Below, in pieces: positions 12,601-24,350 of a stretch of DNA of 64,000 nucleotides. Location of the stretch: the NCBI RefSeq assembly GCF_025698545.1, contig NC_068569.1:1116001-1180000 (forward strand), given 5' to 3'. The translations under genes and the position numbers were made by a program. The DNA is from Gossypium raimondii. Lineage: Eukaryota > Streptophyta > Magnoliopsida > Malvales > Malvaceae. The number at the start of each line of letters is the position of its first letter. The first letter of the stretch is position 1. The notes under the pieces are model-generated. The model searched no databases, was not told the origin of the DNA, and worked only from the letters and a program-made list of their open reading frames with translations.

Positions 12601-12870
12601 TTATAAAAGGATTTTTCAAATCTATTTTTAATTATTTGTAACGGTTAACCAAAATAAAAATAAAATAAGAAAACAAATTGAAAAAATAAAAAAATAATCA
12701 ATGTGAAAATATGGAAAGATAACAATGAGTTGTATAGCTGCACACAGTACTAATAACGGCGACGGCACGAAAAATAAATAATTAAAGTTGAGAGGTACAA
12801 TTGCAAAACAAAAGGACTAAAAATCCCTGCTTTGAAAATATCGCGAAATTACCAAATTACTAACCCTTCC
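9665..12870. other. Intergenic region
   Basis: No supported gene. The sequence is AT-rich, with short frames that lack coding character. The minus frames at 11757-12033 overlap in two phases and show no domain. I see no RNA gene or bounded element. Confidence 0.3.
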
Positions 12871-12877
12871 CGTTGTC

Positions 12878-12886
12878 CTATAAATA
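12878..12886 (+). promoter_or_regulatory. TATA box of the serine-rich gene at 13020
   Basis: CTATAAATA lies 142 bp upstream of the ATG at 13020, giving a leader of roughly 110 bases that includes a CT-rich stretch near 12965-13000. Confidence 0.5.
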
Positions 12887-13019
12887 CATGGCTGGAGTGG
12901 AGCTAGGTTTGCCGAACTAAACAGCCAAACACGGCTATATAGAAATATAGAAAGCAAGAAAATAGTCTCCTTGTTTTTTCTCTTCTTCTGCAATTTCTTT
13001 TCTACAACACCCTAAGAAA

Positions 13020-13637
13020 ATGGCGGCATCTTCTAGAAAATCGAGTGGACCGGTTCTCCGATCCCTCTCCCCATCAGGCCGATTCAGTTCTCACTATGTT
13101 TCACACTCTCCGTCTTCTTCTTCCTCGGCTTTTGCTTATTCCAGTTCGAGCTTTACTTCACGCTCTTCTACTTTCTTTAATCAACCTAGATCTATTTCTC
13201 CGCCGCGCGTCAATGTTTATAACCACACTCAATCGTCGCAGTCTGTTCGATTCTCGCTCGATAGCCGTCCGATCTCGCCGAATCGTTCGATTTCAGCTGT
13301 CCGTAGAAACACCGAGGCGTTGAGAAATTTACAGAGCAAACAGCCAAAGCGTACCTGTATGTGTTCCCCTACGACGCATCCTGGATCGTTTCGTTGCAGT
13401 CTTCATAAAGGATTCAATAATTCGCACGCGTCGTCTGGTTACGCGCCTAGCAATCGGCTTAACGCGCGTAGATCTGCGATGACGAACTCGCTGGTGAGAA
13501 TTGGAGGAGTCGAAGGAGATTTGGTTAAGAGAGCGTTGTCGGCTTTGATTAGACCTTCCTCTCACCAGCAGCGTCGACGTGCAGCGTTTCAGCCGAGGCC
13601 TAGCCGACTCTCCGTGATGTCTAAAGCCGAGGATTGA
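13020..13637 (+). CDS. Serine-rich protein-like (CSPTTHPGSFRC family), full-length paralogue
   Basis: Intronless gene for 205 residues. Residues 1-90 are dominated by serine with scattered Pro and Arg (runs such as SPSSSSS and SSSFTSRSS) and are probably disordered. Residues about 110-130 hold the family signature RTCMCSPTTHPGSFRCSLHK. Near the C terminus is the second block, LIRPSSHQQRRRAAFQPRPS. The protein at 2990, about 10 kb upstream on the same strand, shares both blocks but not the serine-rich head. The ATG is the first in the likely transcript and follows a clear TATA box. No signal peptide or membrane segment is visible. The family is widespread in plants; I know of no firmly established function. 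Confidence 0.85.
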   Translation: MAASSRKSSGPVLRSLSPSGRFSSHYVSHSPSSSSSAFAYSSSSFTSRSSTFFNQPRSISPPRVNVYNHTQSSQSVRFSLDSRPISPNRSISAVRRNTEALRNLQSKQPKRTCMCSPTTHPGSFRCSLHKGFNNSHASSGYAPSNRLNARRSAMTNSLVRIGGVEGDLVKRALSALIRPSSHQQRRRAAFQPRPSRLSVMSKAED

Positions 13638-14340
13638 TGAAGGTTCCTCTTGAGTGGTATTGCTTTATTCTTTCAAGCTTTTTGGTTAAGTCTCCGAGAT
13701 TTTGCGGTGATTGGAGATGGAGCTTTGGAGTAGCGCCTCAGATGATGGCGGTGAAGTCAGAATCCGACGAAGAGGTTGGGGATCTGGACGAAAGGACTCG
13801 GGACGGATATGATTTTTAGTTTACTCCGGGCGACCGAAACCGTAGAATCCGATCAACATATTATCATATACTTTGTTGGTGTAGATACATATAATTGCAG
13901 CCAATAGCAAATTTGAGGTGGTTTTGGACAAAAAAATGAACTCTTAAAACTCAAAAACTAATCTAATCTTGATATAATTGGAACTAACTCTAATCCAAAA
14001 TCCAAATTCAAATCTCAGCTTCGATTGGTTTAAATTTTATTCTTTCATCTCTTTTTGTTCTCCAAACACCATTCCATTTCATTCCATCCCCGTACAGCTT
14101 TGCGTTTCGTTATCCGTTTTCTTTTCGGTTTCCCGTTTCCGAAGTTCCGTTATTTCTTCCGTTCGTTCTTTTTCTCTTTCTACTCGTCCCGTACATAGTT
14201 TGTCTTCCCTTTTCTTTTTAAATTTTTTTCCATTTGCTTTTATTTTTTTTCGAAATCTCGTCGTAATTCTGTTTTGAAAATTTTAATGTTTACCATTTTT
14301 TGTTAGTTCTAATTAATTTTTTTTCTTGTTTACAGGATTG
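13638..14340 (+). other. 3' flank of the serine-rich gene and a pyrimidine-rich tract
   Basis: 13638-13900 is probably 3' untranslated sequence of the serine-rich gene. 14030-14280 is strongly CT-rich on the plus strand and is followed at 14320-14337 by ttgtttacag, a good splice-acceptor context. This could be the leader and 5'-UTR intron of a transcript whose coding part is missing, or simple low-complexity DNA. No recognisable protein follows. Confidence 0.3.
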
Positions 14341-17270
14341 AAATCGGTCAAGCGTTTGCAGAGCTTTTACACAACTTCATTTTACTTTGACCGTGCAAAG
14401 GAGGAGAATTAGACTGAGCATTGGATTTACAATTTACCTGAACAGACATCAAGGACAAATTAAACTTAACATTGGAGAGACTGGGAAGTGTCAAAAACTT
14501 GATTATAGAAGTGACAGCAAGGACCCCTTTGGTAAAATTGACAGAAATTAAGGGGAAAATGATGATAGTTAAAATCATGTTAATTTGAAATTAATGATGC
14601 ATAAAAGACAGTAAAAATGAGAAAGGATGGAAATGTTGACAAATATTTAGAATGAGAGTTGACTACGACATTTATAAATAAAATAAATAAAATAAATTTC
14701 CAAGTGACTCCTGAGAGTCCCAAAGGGTGCATCTAAACATAAGATTGTTTTCCAATTTAAGGAACTGGTCATTGGGAGAGCCCACTGGAATTCAATAGCC
14801 CACAGGAAACTGAAAAGAATGATTTTAGCCCTAAAGCCTGGATTTAATTTGATAAGCTTAAATTTTTCTTAGCTAATACTCGACCTAATTTAAGAAGACT
14901 TAAAACTGCAGTCTTAACTTCAAAATAAAGTATTTCATCCATTGTTTTTGTAAATTTGTATTAAAGAAAAGAGGGAAAGAAGAATAAAATTGGAACATTT
15001 AGGAAACCGCCCTACTTTATTCTCATAATATTGGTGGCACCCAAAATGGGTCCAGAAAACTGTGAAAGCTTTCACAATCATTAAAGGTAGAAACAGTCAA
15101 AAGTGGTTTTCATAGCTTATGGGGGACCAGTTGATTTCATTTCATAGCTCCACATTATCTGTAAGATTCTCTTTCACCCAAAGCCGAAAAGAGATCCATT
15201 TTCCCTATCATTACCATATCATCGTCCAATGTTTCTCCTCCATCTAAGTGGGGAAAATGTCGACCAACAAAAAAATGAGGAAAATCTTTTATTTATTATT
15301 TTTGCAGTCTATATTTTTGGTCATGGCAAGTCCCAACCATGTGACATGTTTTATGATGGTACTTGTTCCACGCTGTTTTCCATTTTAATCAGGATAAGGA
15401 TGGACTTGGAGTGGAGTTGCATATAATATATTTTCTTATCCTATATGTGTTCGAATGATGTTGAAACCTGCAGGACCAGTACTTGTTCATGGATACTACA
15501 AATTAAGGAGCTTTATATTTGTAGTATTCTGAAAAATGGGATTTTTCTCAAAAATTAAAACCGGCCAAAGGTTGAATCCATTGCCATGTATGGTTGCTAT
15601 TGCAAATGGAGAAAAAGACATAAAAATGAGGCCAGCTCTCGAAGAAAAAGAGGCAAAAGATGATGTTGTTGAGGCTCTTTGTCTGTATTTCGAATGAATA
15701 AATTTAATTGGTCTTATCTCCCTATCTAAATCTCCAGCGTATATTTGAAGCAGCTATACCTAATTCTTTTAATTGAATCTTAATTAATAAACAAAGAAGC
15801 AGCGGCCAAATTCTAGGTTCAATGATTTAATAAAAGTTTTTGCACTCATCTTTTATATCTCCAGGGGGTGTATGATTAAGACCTCTTTTGCTTTAAGAAA
15901 AAGATTAGGGTATGGGTCTTTTTCCATTTTTGCTGCCCTTCAACTCCAACCTTATGCTTTCGTGGTGTGATGTGTTTTGTTGGACATAATCTTTAGCTTT
16001 GCACTTTTAAGATTTTCATATACAAGTGAACCCATACATGTTGGGCTGCAAAAACTGTTCCCAAAAGAGATGGGCTTAATCAATAGATCCATTCCATGTC
16101 ACACCTCTCTTTTCTTTAGCCTTTTATTTCTATAATCAAACAATTTCTTCTTTCTTTACGTCCATCTTAAAATATGATAGTATATAATAATTTCTAGGTA
16201 GAGGAGAACTCATGGGTTTGATGTTTTGACAATTTTAGTTTCTCCTGTTTCTAAGTTCATTGTCGTGCAACCATGGACATTTGGACATGGAAGACTGAAT
16301 GTTAAAGATGTCTGGGATTTTTGTTCTCTTTTAGTCATTCCGATCAGTTAAACTTTTAAGGTAGAAAAAGAAAAATGAGTAATATTTTTGTTGAAGAAAA
16401 AGAAAGCTCATCTATGAACTTAAAAACACAATGTTTGGGCACTTCAATACAATCGCTGAAAAGGCATTCAAAACGTAGTTAATTTGCATTGATGGATGGT
16501 TAACCCATAATGCAGAGTCCGATCATTGACCAACCACTTGCTGATTCAACCCCCCCTCCCCCCACCTTACTTTGTTGCATTAATTGATGGTTTATGAGCT
16601 ATGTGAATTATCAAACCATGGCAGTATTGTAAGACTTGGGAGTTACCTTACCCTTTAATTAGTTTTTTTAAGTAGTTTGGGATGTTAATAACTTTACATT
16701 ATTAAATAAAAAATAATATATATTTGTATGTTTATGTTTTGATCACTTAATTTAAAAAAGTTATAAAATGAAAATTGAATTTAAGGTATGTTTTTTACTC
16801 GCCGATGAGTATTGATTTAACGTACCAATCGTCAAATCATTTATTAGAACTTACTAGCTGAACTTTATTTAAAATAAAACATAAAAACTTAATGACTTAA
16901 ATAACAAATTTTAAATAATTCAATGACCCTTTTAAATAAGTTGATTGATAATTAACTATAAAATTAATTTTTAATTAGAAATTACCATAAAAAAACGACA
17001 TTGACCGTTGGATCCCAATTTTCAACACCTATAAATTTTGGAAATAAAAATAATGAGACCACAATGAAAGGAATTTGCAACTCAAACAATGTCTTCAATT
17101 TGCTTCCCCAAGCATGTATTTTTGTTCCCAATCCAAATGGCGGCGAACTGATACTCCAGGCACGGTTCAATACTATCCATACACATTTTTTTATTTACTT
17201 TTCTTTATAAGAATCATTATATACATCAATTACATTAAGTTACTTTAATGATCAACGATGATGATGTATT
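14341..17270. other. Intergenic region
   Basis: No supported gene. The small frames at 15229-15426 and 16982-17210 have no domain. I see no bounded element. Confidence 0.3.
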
Positions 17271-17274
17271 AAAA

Positions 17275-17570
17275 GCGGTGTTATTCAAAAGTTTTCAAAT
17301 GCTTGTTGGTAGATGTTTGGCAATGAACTTAGAGTTGAGGGCTATTCTATATGGATTAAAAGATAAATTAAGGTGATTATTGAAATTGATTGTACGTTGG
17401 TAGTGGAAATGATTAATGATTGCTTTGTAAGTAAGCCATCGATAAGTCTCGTTAGGAGAATAAAGAAAATATTTTGATAATTTGAATCTGTTAAATTTTA
17501 ATTTATGAAAAGAGAAAGAAATATGATTGTTGATTGGTCAGCCAGAATACATCTATTTATTAATATTAAT
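17275..17570 (+). pseudogene. RNase H-like domain relic of a LINE-type retroelement
   Basis: Conceptual translation in shifting frames gives pieces of the plant LINE / RVT_3 RNase H-like domain in the right order. At 17325-17370 it reads NLELRAILYGLKDKLR. At 17372-17470 it reads VIIEIDCTLVVEMIND and then LVRRIKKIF. At 17505-17545 it reads RERNMIVDWSAR. The family has the same order: E-RAI-GL helix, an acidic strand, then YRE-N--AD-LA. At least one frame shift and several stops separate the pieces, so the copy is dead. No reverse-transcriptase part is visible upstream. The assignment rests on motif order only. Confidence 0.5.
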
Positions 17571-19385
17571 TTACATATTCTTGATGTTAATACATTTCAT
17601 GTTAAAAAAATAAATTTAATACTTCTCCTATTTATAAAAGAAAAGAAAAGAAGAGGTGCTATGCTGATTATTGTGTCGACAAATTGAACCGAAACAATGT
17701 GGAATAAACAAAGCAAGGGAGAAAGAGGACCCACCAAAATCCTTGGTGTCGCAATAACGAAAGGCACCATGATTCGTGTGACATAAGTAACTTTACATGT
17801 GGGTCATGCTCCTTTCTTGAATATTGTTCAATGCTTTTTAAGGAAGAACACAACTTCATAATTTTTAATATAAAACAAAAAATGATTTTAAAAATTATAA
17901 TTTTTAAGTCACATCATTAAATTTAAAGATAGCAAAATATTATTATATATTTATCTATACCTATAATTTTCTCTAATTTACTTAAAATAATTAATATTTT
18001 AAATTATAAACAAACATTTTTTACAATTTTTAACATTTTTATTTTTTGATAAGTTAATTTTTTTATTTTTATGCAACCAATTTAAAGAAAAATAGTTTAT
18101 AAGCAGTGGATTTTTTTTCTTTTTTTCCATTTTAGTTTTTATTTCATATTATATATATATTTTAAAAGTAAAAATATATTGCATTGAATAAAATTATATT
18201 GCATTGAATCTTCAATGAACAGTGTAAATTTTAAAGTTTATATGTTATTTGATTTTTTAATTTTAATTACTTATGATTTTTTTAAAAATAGAGTTGGAGA
18301 GTTAGTTGAATATGAATGGGTGTATAATAATAATTTCATGTGTTTAAAATTTGATAATGTGGCAAAATTTTATTAATACTTAAAACCTTAATTTTAGGAT
18401 CATCTTAATTTAAGTTATTCCCAAACAAAAGCTATCTACTCTTAAATTTAATGGATCTTTTTTTTATAATTTGTTTGAGTTTATTTTTAATTTGATAGAA
18501 GCAAATTATTCGTGAAATTTTTTAATAAAAGTTCTTAATAGTTAAATTTTATTTTATTTTTAAAAATTAAATTAAATTTTGTACGTGAGTAAGTAAATGA
18601 TTTTTATTAAAAATTTATTCATTTCTACTATTAAAAATTAATATGATTGATAAAATTAACGTGCTACGAGTACTTTATGCTAATTTATTAGAACTCGTTT
18701 TAATAAAAATAGATAAAAAACTTAACAAAAGATAAATTTTCTCTTTAATTTAACATATAAAAATAAATTTATTTATTTAAAAAAATACAATCCAACTACA
18801 AAACATTCATCGTGCATTATATCCTGAATCCATCGCATTTTCAAAATATATCAATTTAAAATGTATATATTTCTGAATTGTAAATTACAAATGTAATATA
18901 TGACGTGAATTGATTAATAAGCAAATTGGTTACACACCCCGAAAAGATGGATAATAAAATGTTGTTGTCCTCATTTTTTTGTTTTTCATTATTTTCTTGA
19001 AAGAAGTCTATATCGATAAAAATAAAAAATCCACTGAACAGATTCCATTTCTTAAAATGCACATCTTTGAGCTTTGATTCCAGATTGACGATAGAACGAT
19101 CAAACCACTAATTTCAGGAAGAAAATAGAAAATAAAATAGACTGAAGCTCCAGTTGACATGGACATGTTACACTGCTGCAAAAACTTGTCCAAATGCCAT
19201 GTCATCCCATTTTCAGACAAAACTTTAGGCCTTCCCTACTTTTCAAAAAGAAGAAGCTCTTCTTTTCTTTTCTGTTCTTTTCTCTTCACTTCCCTGGCCC
19301 TCTTAAAATCCACGTCTCTCTCTCTCCTCAAGACAACGAAACCCACAAAAATCTGTTGGGTGTCCAAATTCACCACAAAACATCA
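17571..19385. other. Intergenic AT-rich region upstream of the MFS gene
   Basis: No supported gene. 18540-18780 looks like a third, degraded copy of repeat family A. 19250-19385 is CT-rich and is likely the leader of the MFS gene. Confidence 0.35.
18540..18780 (+). repeat. Dispersed repeat family A, probable degraded copy 3
   Basis: Blocks such as ttttgtacgtgagtaag, tttattcatttctactatta and aaaaattaatatgattg follow the order seen in 6318-6590 and 7365-7640, but with many changes. The ends are not definable. Confidence 0.35.
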
Positions 19386-21706
19386 ATGGCGAACCTCAAA
19401 GCAGGGACAAGACCACCATGGGTTGGTCTTGGTGCTGCTGTCTGGGTACAGATAGCATCTGGGAATGCCTACAACTTCCCCCTTTATTCCCATTCATTGA
19501 AATCTGTTCTGGGGTTTAACCAACATCAGCTGACAATGCTTGGTGTTGCTAATGATATTGGTGAAAACGTTGGATTACTCCCTGGTATTGCTTGTAACAA
19601 GTTCCCACCTTGGGTTATTCTATTGATTGGATCTTTTGCTTGTATCTTGGGTTATGGTGTTCTTTGGCTTGCTGTTAGCAAAACTGTTCTATATCTGCCT
19701 TATTGGCTGGTAAGTTTATTTCTTTATATTGTTTTCAGATCCCTGCTATTATGTTTTTTTTTTTAAATTAATGATTAGATTGGTTTCTATATAGATCAAA
19801 TCCTTATTTATCTGCACTTTGGGTTGGAAGTTAATTGCATCCTTAGATCAACCATGTCCTTTTATGGAGTTTTGGAAGATATGATCTACTGTAATGATTG
19901 ATACAAATTGGTAAAGTTGGTTTTGAGCTGGCGTTACTTGTTGCTTCGAAATATTAGGAAATTTGTTACGGTAATTCCATGGTGAAATAATGAGGTTTAT
20001 TTGGGGTTGCTTGATACTTTAAACTAGCTAGGAAATTTCGTTGAAGCTTGATTAAAGTGATGGTTTGATACATACAAGACATGGAATTGACAATAACATG
20101 TACTTCGAAACTAGTTTTCCGTTAATATCTGTTGCACTAGAAGAGACCATAATCTTTGGATCAAGAATAATTGAAATACTTATAATAGAGTAGGATATTC
20201 ATGCCTTTGTAATGATTGCTATTTTTTTCTGTGGTTTTTCAGTTATGGCTTGCACTTTGTGTAGCTACCAACAGTAGTGCTTGGTTGAGCACGGCAGTGC
20301 TAGTCACTAATATGAGAAATTTCCCTGTCAGTCGAGGCACGGTTGCTGGTATTCTCAAGGGCTATGCTGGGCTAAGTGCTGCGGTATTTACAGAAATTTA
20401 CAGCACCATACTTCGGAAATCCTCTGCTAACCTTTTGATGTTTCTTTCGTTTGGTGTCCCTATTCTTTGCTTTGTAATGATGTACTTTGTTAGGGCTTGT
20501 ACTCCTGCCTTTGGCGAAGACTCCGCCGAGCATGGCCATTTTCTTTTTATCCAAGTTGCTAGTGTGGTTCTTGGCTTGTATGTTTTAACAACAACGATAT
20601 TAGATCCTATTTTTCATTTTAGTGCTGAGGTTTCTTATGCCATTCTTGTCGGAATGGTGGTTCTTCTCATGGCTCCCCTTGCGATTCCTGTGAAGATGAC
20701 TTTTTGTCCTTTGAGGATCAACCAACCTGAGATACGTAACCAACAAGTTGCATCTTCAGATGAAACACTTCAAGGTGAAGGTAATGCAGACAAAACTGAA
20801 CCACTGTTGAAGTCATCTGAATCGTCGACGTACCTGGGAAGTTTCCGTGAAGGTGATGAAGCATCAGAGGTGGCCATGCTTCTTGCCGTGGGTGAGGGGG
20901 CAGTTAAGAAGAAGAGGAGGCCTAAAAGGGGGGAGGATTTCAAATTTACTGAAGCTGTAATCAAAGCCGATTTCTGGCTTCTTTTCTTGGTTTACTTCAC
21001 TGGTGTTGGTTCCGGTGTGACTGTTCTCAACAATCTGGCTCAGATAGGGATTGCACAAGGCATACACAGCACGACAATACTGTTGTCTCTTTTCAGTTTT
21101 TGCAACTTCATTGGCCGTCTTGGTGGGGGTGTGGTATCCGAACATTTCGTCAGGTAAATGGTTCCCCGCAACCTTTTACATCAGCTCAAATGGTTATAAG
21201 ACTTTGTTGTTGTTTGCAGGTCAAAAACGGTTCCCCGTACCCTTTGGATGACATGCACTCAAATCATCATGGTCATCACATACCTTCTCTTTGCATCAGC
21301 TATTAGTGGTACATTATATGCTGCAACTGCATTACTAGGAATATGCTATGGTGTTCAGTTCTCAATCATGATCCCCACCGTCTCTGAGCTTTTCGGTTTG
21401 AAGCATTTTGGTATATTTTACAATTTCATGTCCCTAGGAAATCCTCTCGGAGCATTCCTCTTCTCGGGGCTCCTAGCAGGATATATATATGATAATGAGG
21501 CTGCAAAACAGCACGGACTTGGTCTGATCACTTCAAGCATTTCATGCATCGGTCCAAACTGCTTTAGGCTTACTTTCCTGATCCTTGCTGGTATCTGTGG
21601 TGTGGGCTCAGTAGCAAGCATCATTCTAACAAAGAGGATATGGCCTGTTTACCAAATGCTTTACGGTGGGGGTTCATTTAGGCTGCCCCAAACTTCAACT
21701 TACTGA
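19386..21706 (+). CDS. Nodulin-like / NFD4-type major facilitator protein
   Basis: Three exons join in one frame: 19386-19709, 20243-21153 and 21220-21706, giving 573 residues. All junctions are GT-AG. The first part (VGLGAAVWVQIASGNAYNFP, then FNQHQLTMLGVANDIGENVG) is typical of the plant nodulin-like domain. Multiple hydrophobic segments follow, with a long hydrophilic, acidic-then-basic loop around residues 285-360 (QVASSDETLQGEG to KKKRRPKRGEDF) between the two halves. The second half resumes with FWLLFLVYFTGVGSGVTVLNNL and ends near LTKRIWPVYQML. Length and loop match NUCLEAR FUSION DEFECTIVE 4-like proteins, which are predicted membrane carriers. The substrate cannot be told from sequence. 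It is tail to tail with the SAM gene, 793 bp apart. Confidence 0.9.
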
Positions 21707-21784
21707 GTTTGTTGAGATAAAGTGTCTAAAAATTTCGATCATTTCGTAGGCCTACTTTTGGTATTTCCACTCACGTAGTTTGCT

Positions 21785-21790
21785 AATAAA
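21785..21790 (+). terminator. Poly(A) signal candidate of the MFS gene
   Basis: AATAAA lies 79 bp after the stop codon, in AT-rich 3' flank. Confidence 0.5.
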
Positions 21791-22499
21791 TGAAGTTCAT
21801 GTTTCGATGGCTGTCTATTTACTCAACACGCGCATCCAAGCTCTAATCTTACAACCTTTGTTCTAATTATGTATAATCTATCTAGAGCTGCATTGTTGCA
21901 TACTTGCTAACCTGATATGCCGGAGCTTGTTATTGTTAACGATGTTGCAAGTTTGTAAGTTGATAATGGAGCTGCTAATTTTAGCTTTACTTTTAAAGGC
22001 AGTGATTAAGTATTTTTAAATGCAAAGAACCTATACTTTTTCTTTATCTGATTGTTTGTGTACATGAAAACACTACCGGGTATGGCCCTTATGTTCCTTT
22101 GTATTTTTAGACAAGAACTTTAAAGAACCTTAGATTTTGTGGGATACAATATTTATGATGAATAAGAAACTGGCATTCATTGCAACTATTTAAGACGGTG
22201 GCTGGCTGTTGTTAAAGAATTCGACCAAGCCCCCGTTACATTAAAATGGTGGATGAAAGTCGTTGAATACTTTCAATAGTGGCTAATGAATATTGTTTTC
22301 TACTTTTTGTGACATTACTCTCTCTGTAACAGCAAGAAGATCCTAACAAACCATAAATCTTAAAGGAAATATTAATATAAAAAAAATTTAGATTACATGA
22401 ACTCAACAAGAACAAACCTTTATATCAGATTCACATGCATTTTTGAATGTGCATGGTTCAACTTTCCCGACAAAAGTAAGAAAGATTCCTCAGACATGG
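21791..22499. other. Spacer between convergent MFS and SAM genes
   Basis: This holds the 3' flanks of both genes. I see no gene, RNA gene or bounded element. Confidence 0.3.
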
Positions 22500-23300
22500 T
22501 CAAGTGGGTTTCATGTCTTGAAACAGTTCTGCCCATAATACTGTATGATCATCATAGTCACCACCTGCTTTTTCCTTGTAATGATCACCATGAATCCTTG
22601 GGCTTGGAGGTCTTACATAATTAAGAGGTCCAGACAATTTTGGGCTCCTACGACCATTTGTCAGCATCAACCTCTCTTTAGCCATTGCAATATCAGTAGG
22701 AGCAGATGAAGTTTTGGGGCTCCTGTAATTAAACACTAGCTTCTCCTGCATTCTTCTATCTAAGGGCCCTGATAATTTCAAGCTCCTAGGAGGGACCAAC
22801 AATTTCTCTTGTCCTCTATAGTCCAAGGGACCAGATTTTGCTACCTTCCTGGTTGTTCTCACCATCGGCTGCTCTATCTTCACCTCCCTCTCGTTCTTGC
22901 TACCTTTCCGTGACAACGCCACCGCTAGTCTCCGCTGATCTTGATGACGAACCGGCTCTGGCCCTGGCAACGGTTTAATCACGTTGTTATCATGATGAAC
23001 CAACTTGTTGACATACTTGTTGAAACACTTTCTTGTTTTGTTAATTGCTAAAAGGAGCTTGGACAAGCTCTTAGGGGGTTCCCCAATTTCCTTCCTAGCA
23101 ACCTTGAGAATCTCCAGCCTATGCTTAGCAACTGAAATTCCCATGCTCTGAAGAAACTCATGGCTGAAATAGGCTAAATCCTCCTTCTGAAGCTCATTGT
23201 GAGAAAAAAGAAGGCCATATTCATAAACAAGAGAAGGCTCAAGGGCAGTCTTTGATAACCAAGAATACCAGTCCATTGCACTGGTGCTTGGTTTAAACAT
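22500..23300 (-). CDS. SAM-domain protein with repeated C-terminal motif
   Basis: Single-exon minus-strand gene, 266 residues from the first ATG. The second Met (residue 9, ATG at 23276) is the likelier start: a TATA box at 23330-23325 leaves almost no leader for the first one, and relatives begin with MDW-SWLSKT. Residues about 12-72 form a sterile alpha motif domain (EYGLLFSHNELQKEDLAYF, then FLQSMGISVAKHRLEILK). SAM domains mediate protein or RNA contacts; no catalytic motif is present. The C-terminal half is basic and carries four imperfect repeats starting near residues 156, 177, 198 and 223, each SGPLD-like; the first three are followed by (Q/K)E(K/R)L. The tail ends VLWAELFQDMKPT. Function is unknown. 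Confidence 0.85.
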   Translation of the reverse strand: MFKPSTSAMDWYSWLSKTALEPSLVYEYGLLFSHNELQKEDLAYFSHEFLQSMGISVAKHRLEILKVARKEIGEPPKSLSKLLLAINKTRKCFNKYVNKLVHHDNNVIKPLPGPEPVRHQDQRRLAVALSRKGSKNEREVKIEQPMVRTTRKVAKSGPLDYRGQEKLLVPPRSLKLSGPLDRRMQEKLVFNYRSPKTSSAPTDIAMAKERLMLTNGRRSPKLSGPLNYVRPPSPRIHGDHYKEKAGGDYDDHTVLWAELFQDMKPT

Positions 23301-23324
23301 AGGATGCTAAACAAATTGGAGGGG

Positions 23325-23330
23325 TTTATA
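23325..23330 (-). promoter_or_regulatory. TATA box of the SAM-domain gene
   Basis: Read on the minus strand this is TATAAA, 24 bp before the first ATG (23300) and about 48 bp before the second (23276). The short distance favours the second ATG as translation start. Confidence 0.45.
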
Positions 23331-23984
23331 TTAAGATGGTCGCCTATGAGTGGTCCAAGCTTACAAGGAAGGGATATATATACAAATTGCAATTACGGAT
23401 GCTTTTTAGTTGTGTCACATTTATTATACTTGTGTCATACGGTAAATACATAAAAATAACCATGGTAGAATTCAAGTTGCTGCTGCTATTTAAATATTGA
23501 ATTAAAAATTTGGAGGGTAGTTGAAACTGAGAGGAACGTGAAGTGAAATTGGGCATATTATCATATGATTTCATCAAACTTTTGTCTTTTATTTAAGGTT
23601 ACACTATGGGTGCATGTGCTTGCTATGAGTAACCCTATCAATACTATCTTCTAATAAAACAAAAATTATACCCTCACTTGTGAATACGTTTTGGCAGATA
23701 TTCATTTTATCAACCTTATCTTTTCATTAGGAAATATTGTAAAAATATTTACAAGCATTAATTGTTTTTAGGTGTGACTATTTTTTGTTGTTTGAGAACA
23801 TTGTCAAAAACGTGTACTACCCAATTGCGTATTTTGCCCTTGAGGTTGTGGCATTGGCAAAAAGGATTGAAGTGGGCCGACTGTTTCCCATTGTGCCAGA
23901 CACATGGTAGGGAATGGTTGCTTAAAGGGGTAATAATTTATTTTGCCCCTCTATTTTATAAAAGAATTTATTTATTTTTTAAAG
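23331..23984. other. Upstream flank of the SAM gene
   Basis: No supported gene. The frames at 23344-23577 (minus) and 23762-24013 (plus) have no recognisable domain. Confidence 0.3.
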
Positions 23985-24350
23985 GTTTTTTTTTTGTTTC
24001 TTTTAGTTATTGAACTTTTGTATTGTTTGTTAGGTCACCCAAAATAGATAAAAAGTTAACGTATGACGAAACATCTATGCATACCCATAAGCAAATAATT
24101 AGTTTTTTAAAATTTAAAATATTAAAAATATGTTTTTTGATTTATAATTTTTATACTTTTAAATAACTTTTAATTTTAAAAGAATTAATTAATTACTGAC
24201 ATGGCACCTACGTGACAATCCATATACATGTCACGATAGCAAAGTTGAAAGATATTAAAATTTTGTGTCTATTTTAAAGTGATTTGACAAATAATGAAAT
24301 TTTAAATGAATGACTAAAATAATATTTTTGTAAAGTTGTAGGGATTGCTT
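23985..24350 (+). repeat. Dispersed repeat family B, copy 1
   Basis: Blocks ttttagttattgaactttt, ggtcacccaaaatagata, actgacatggcacctacgtg and aagtgatttgacaaataatg recur in the same order at 44085-44450. No coding frame is present. Confidence 0.45.

Noticed and set aside
20770-21145. Minus-strand open frames under the MFS gene
   Set aside because: They are antisense to a confident coding exon and have no domain.
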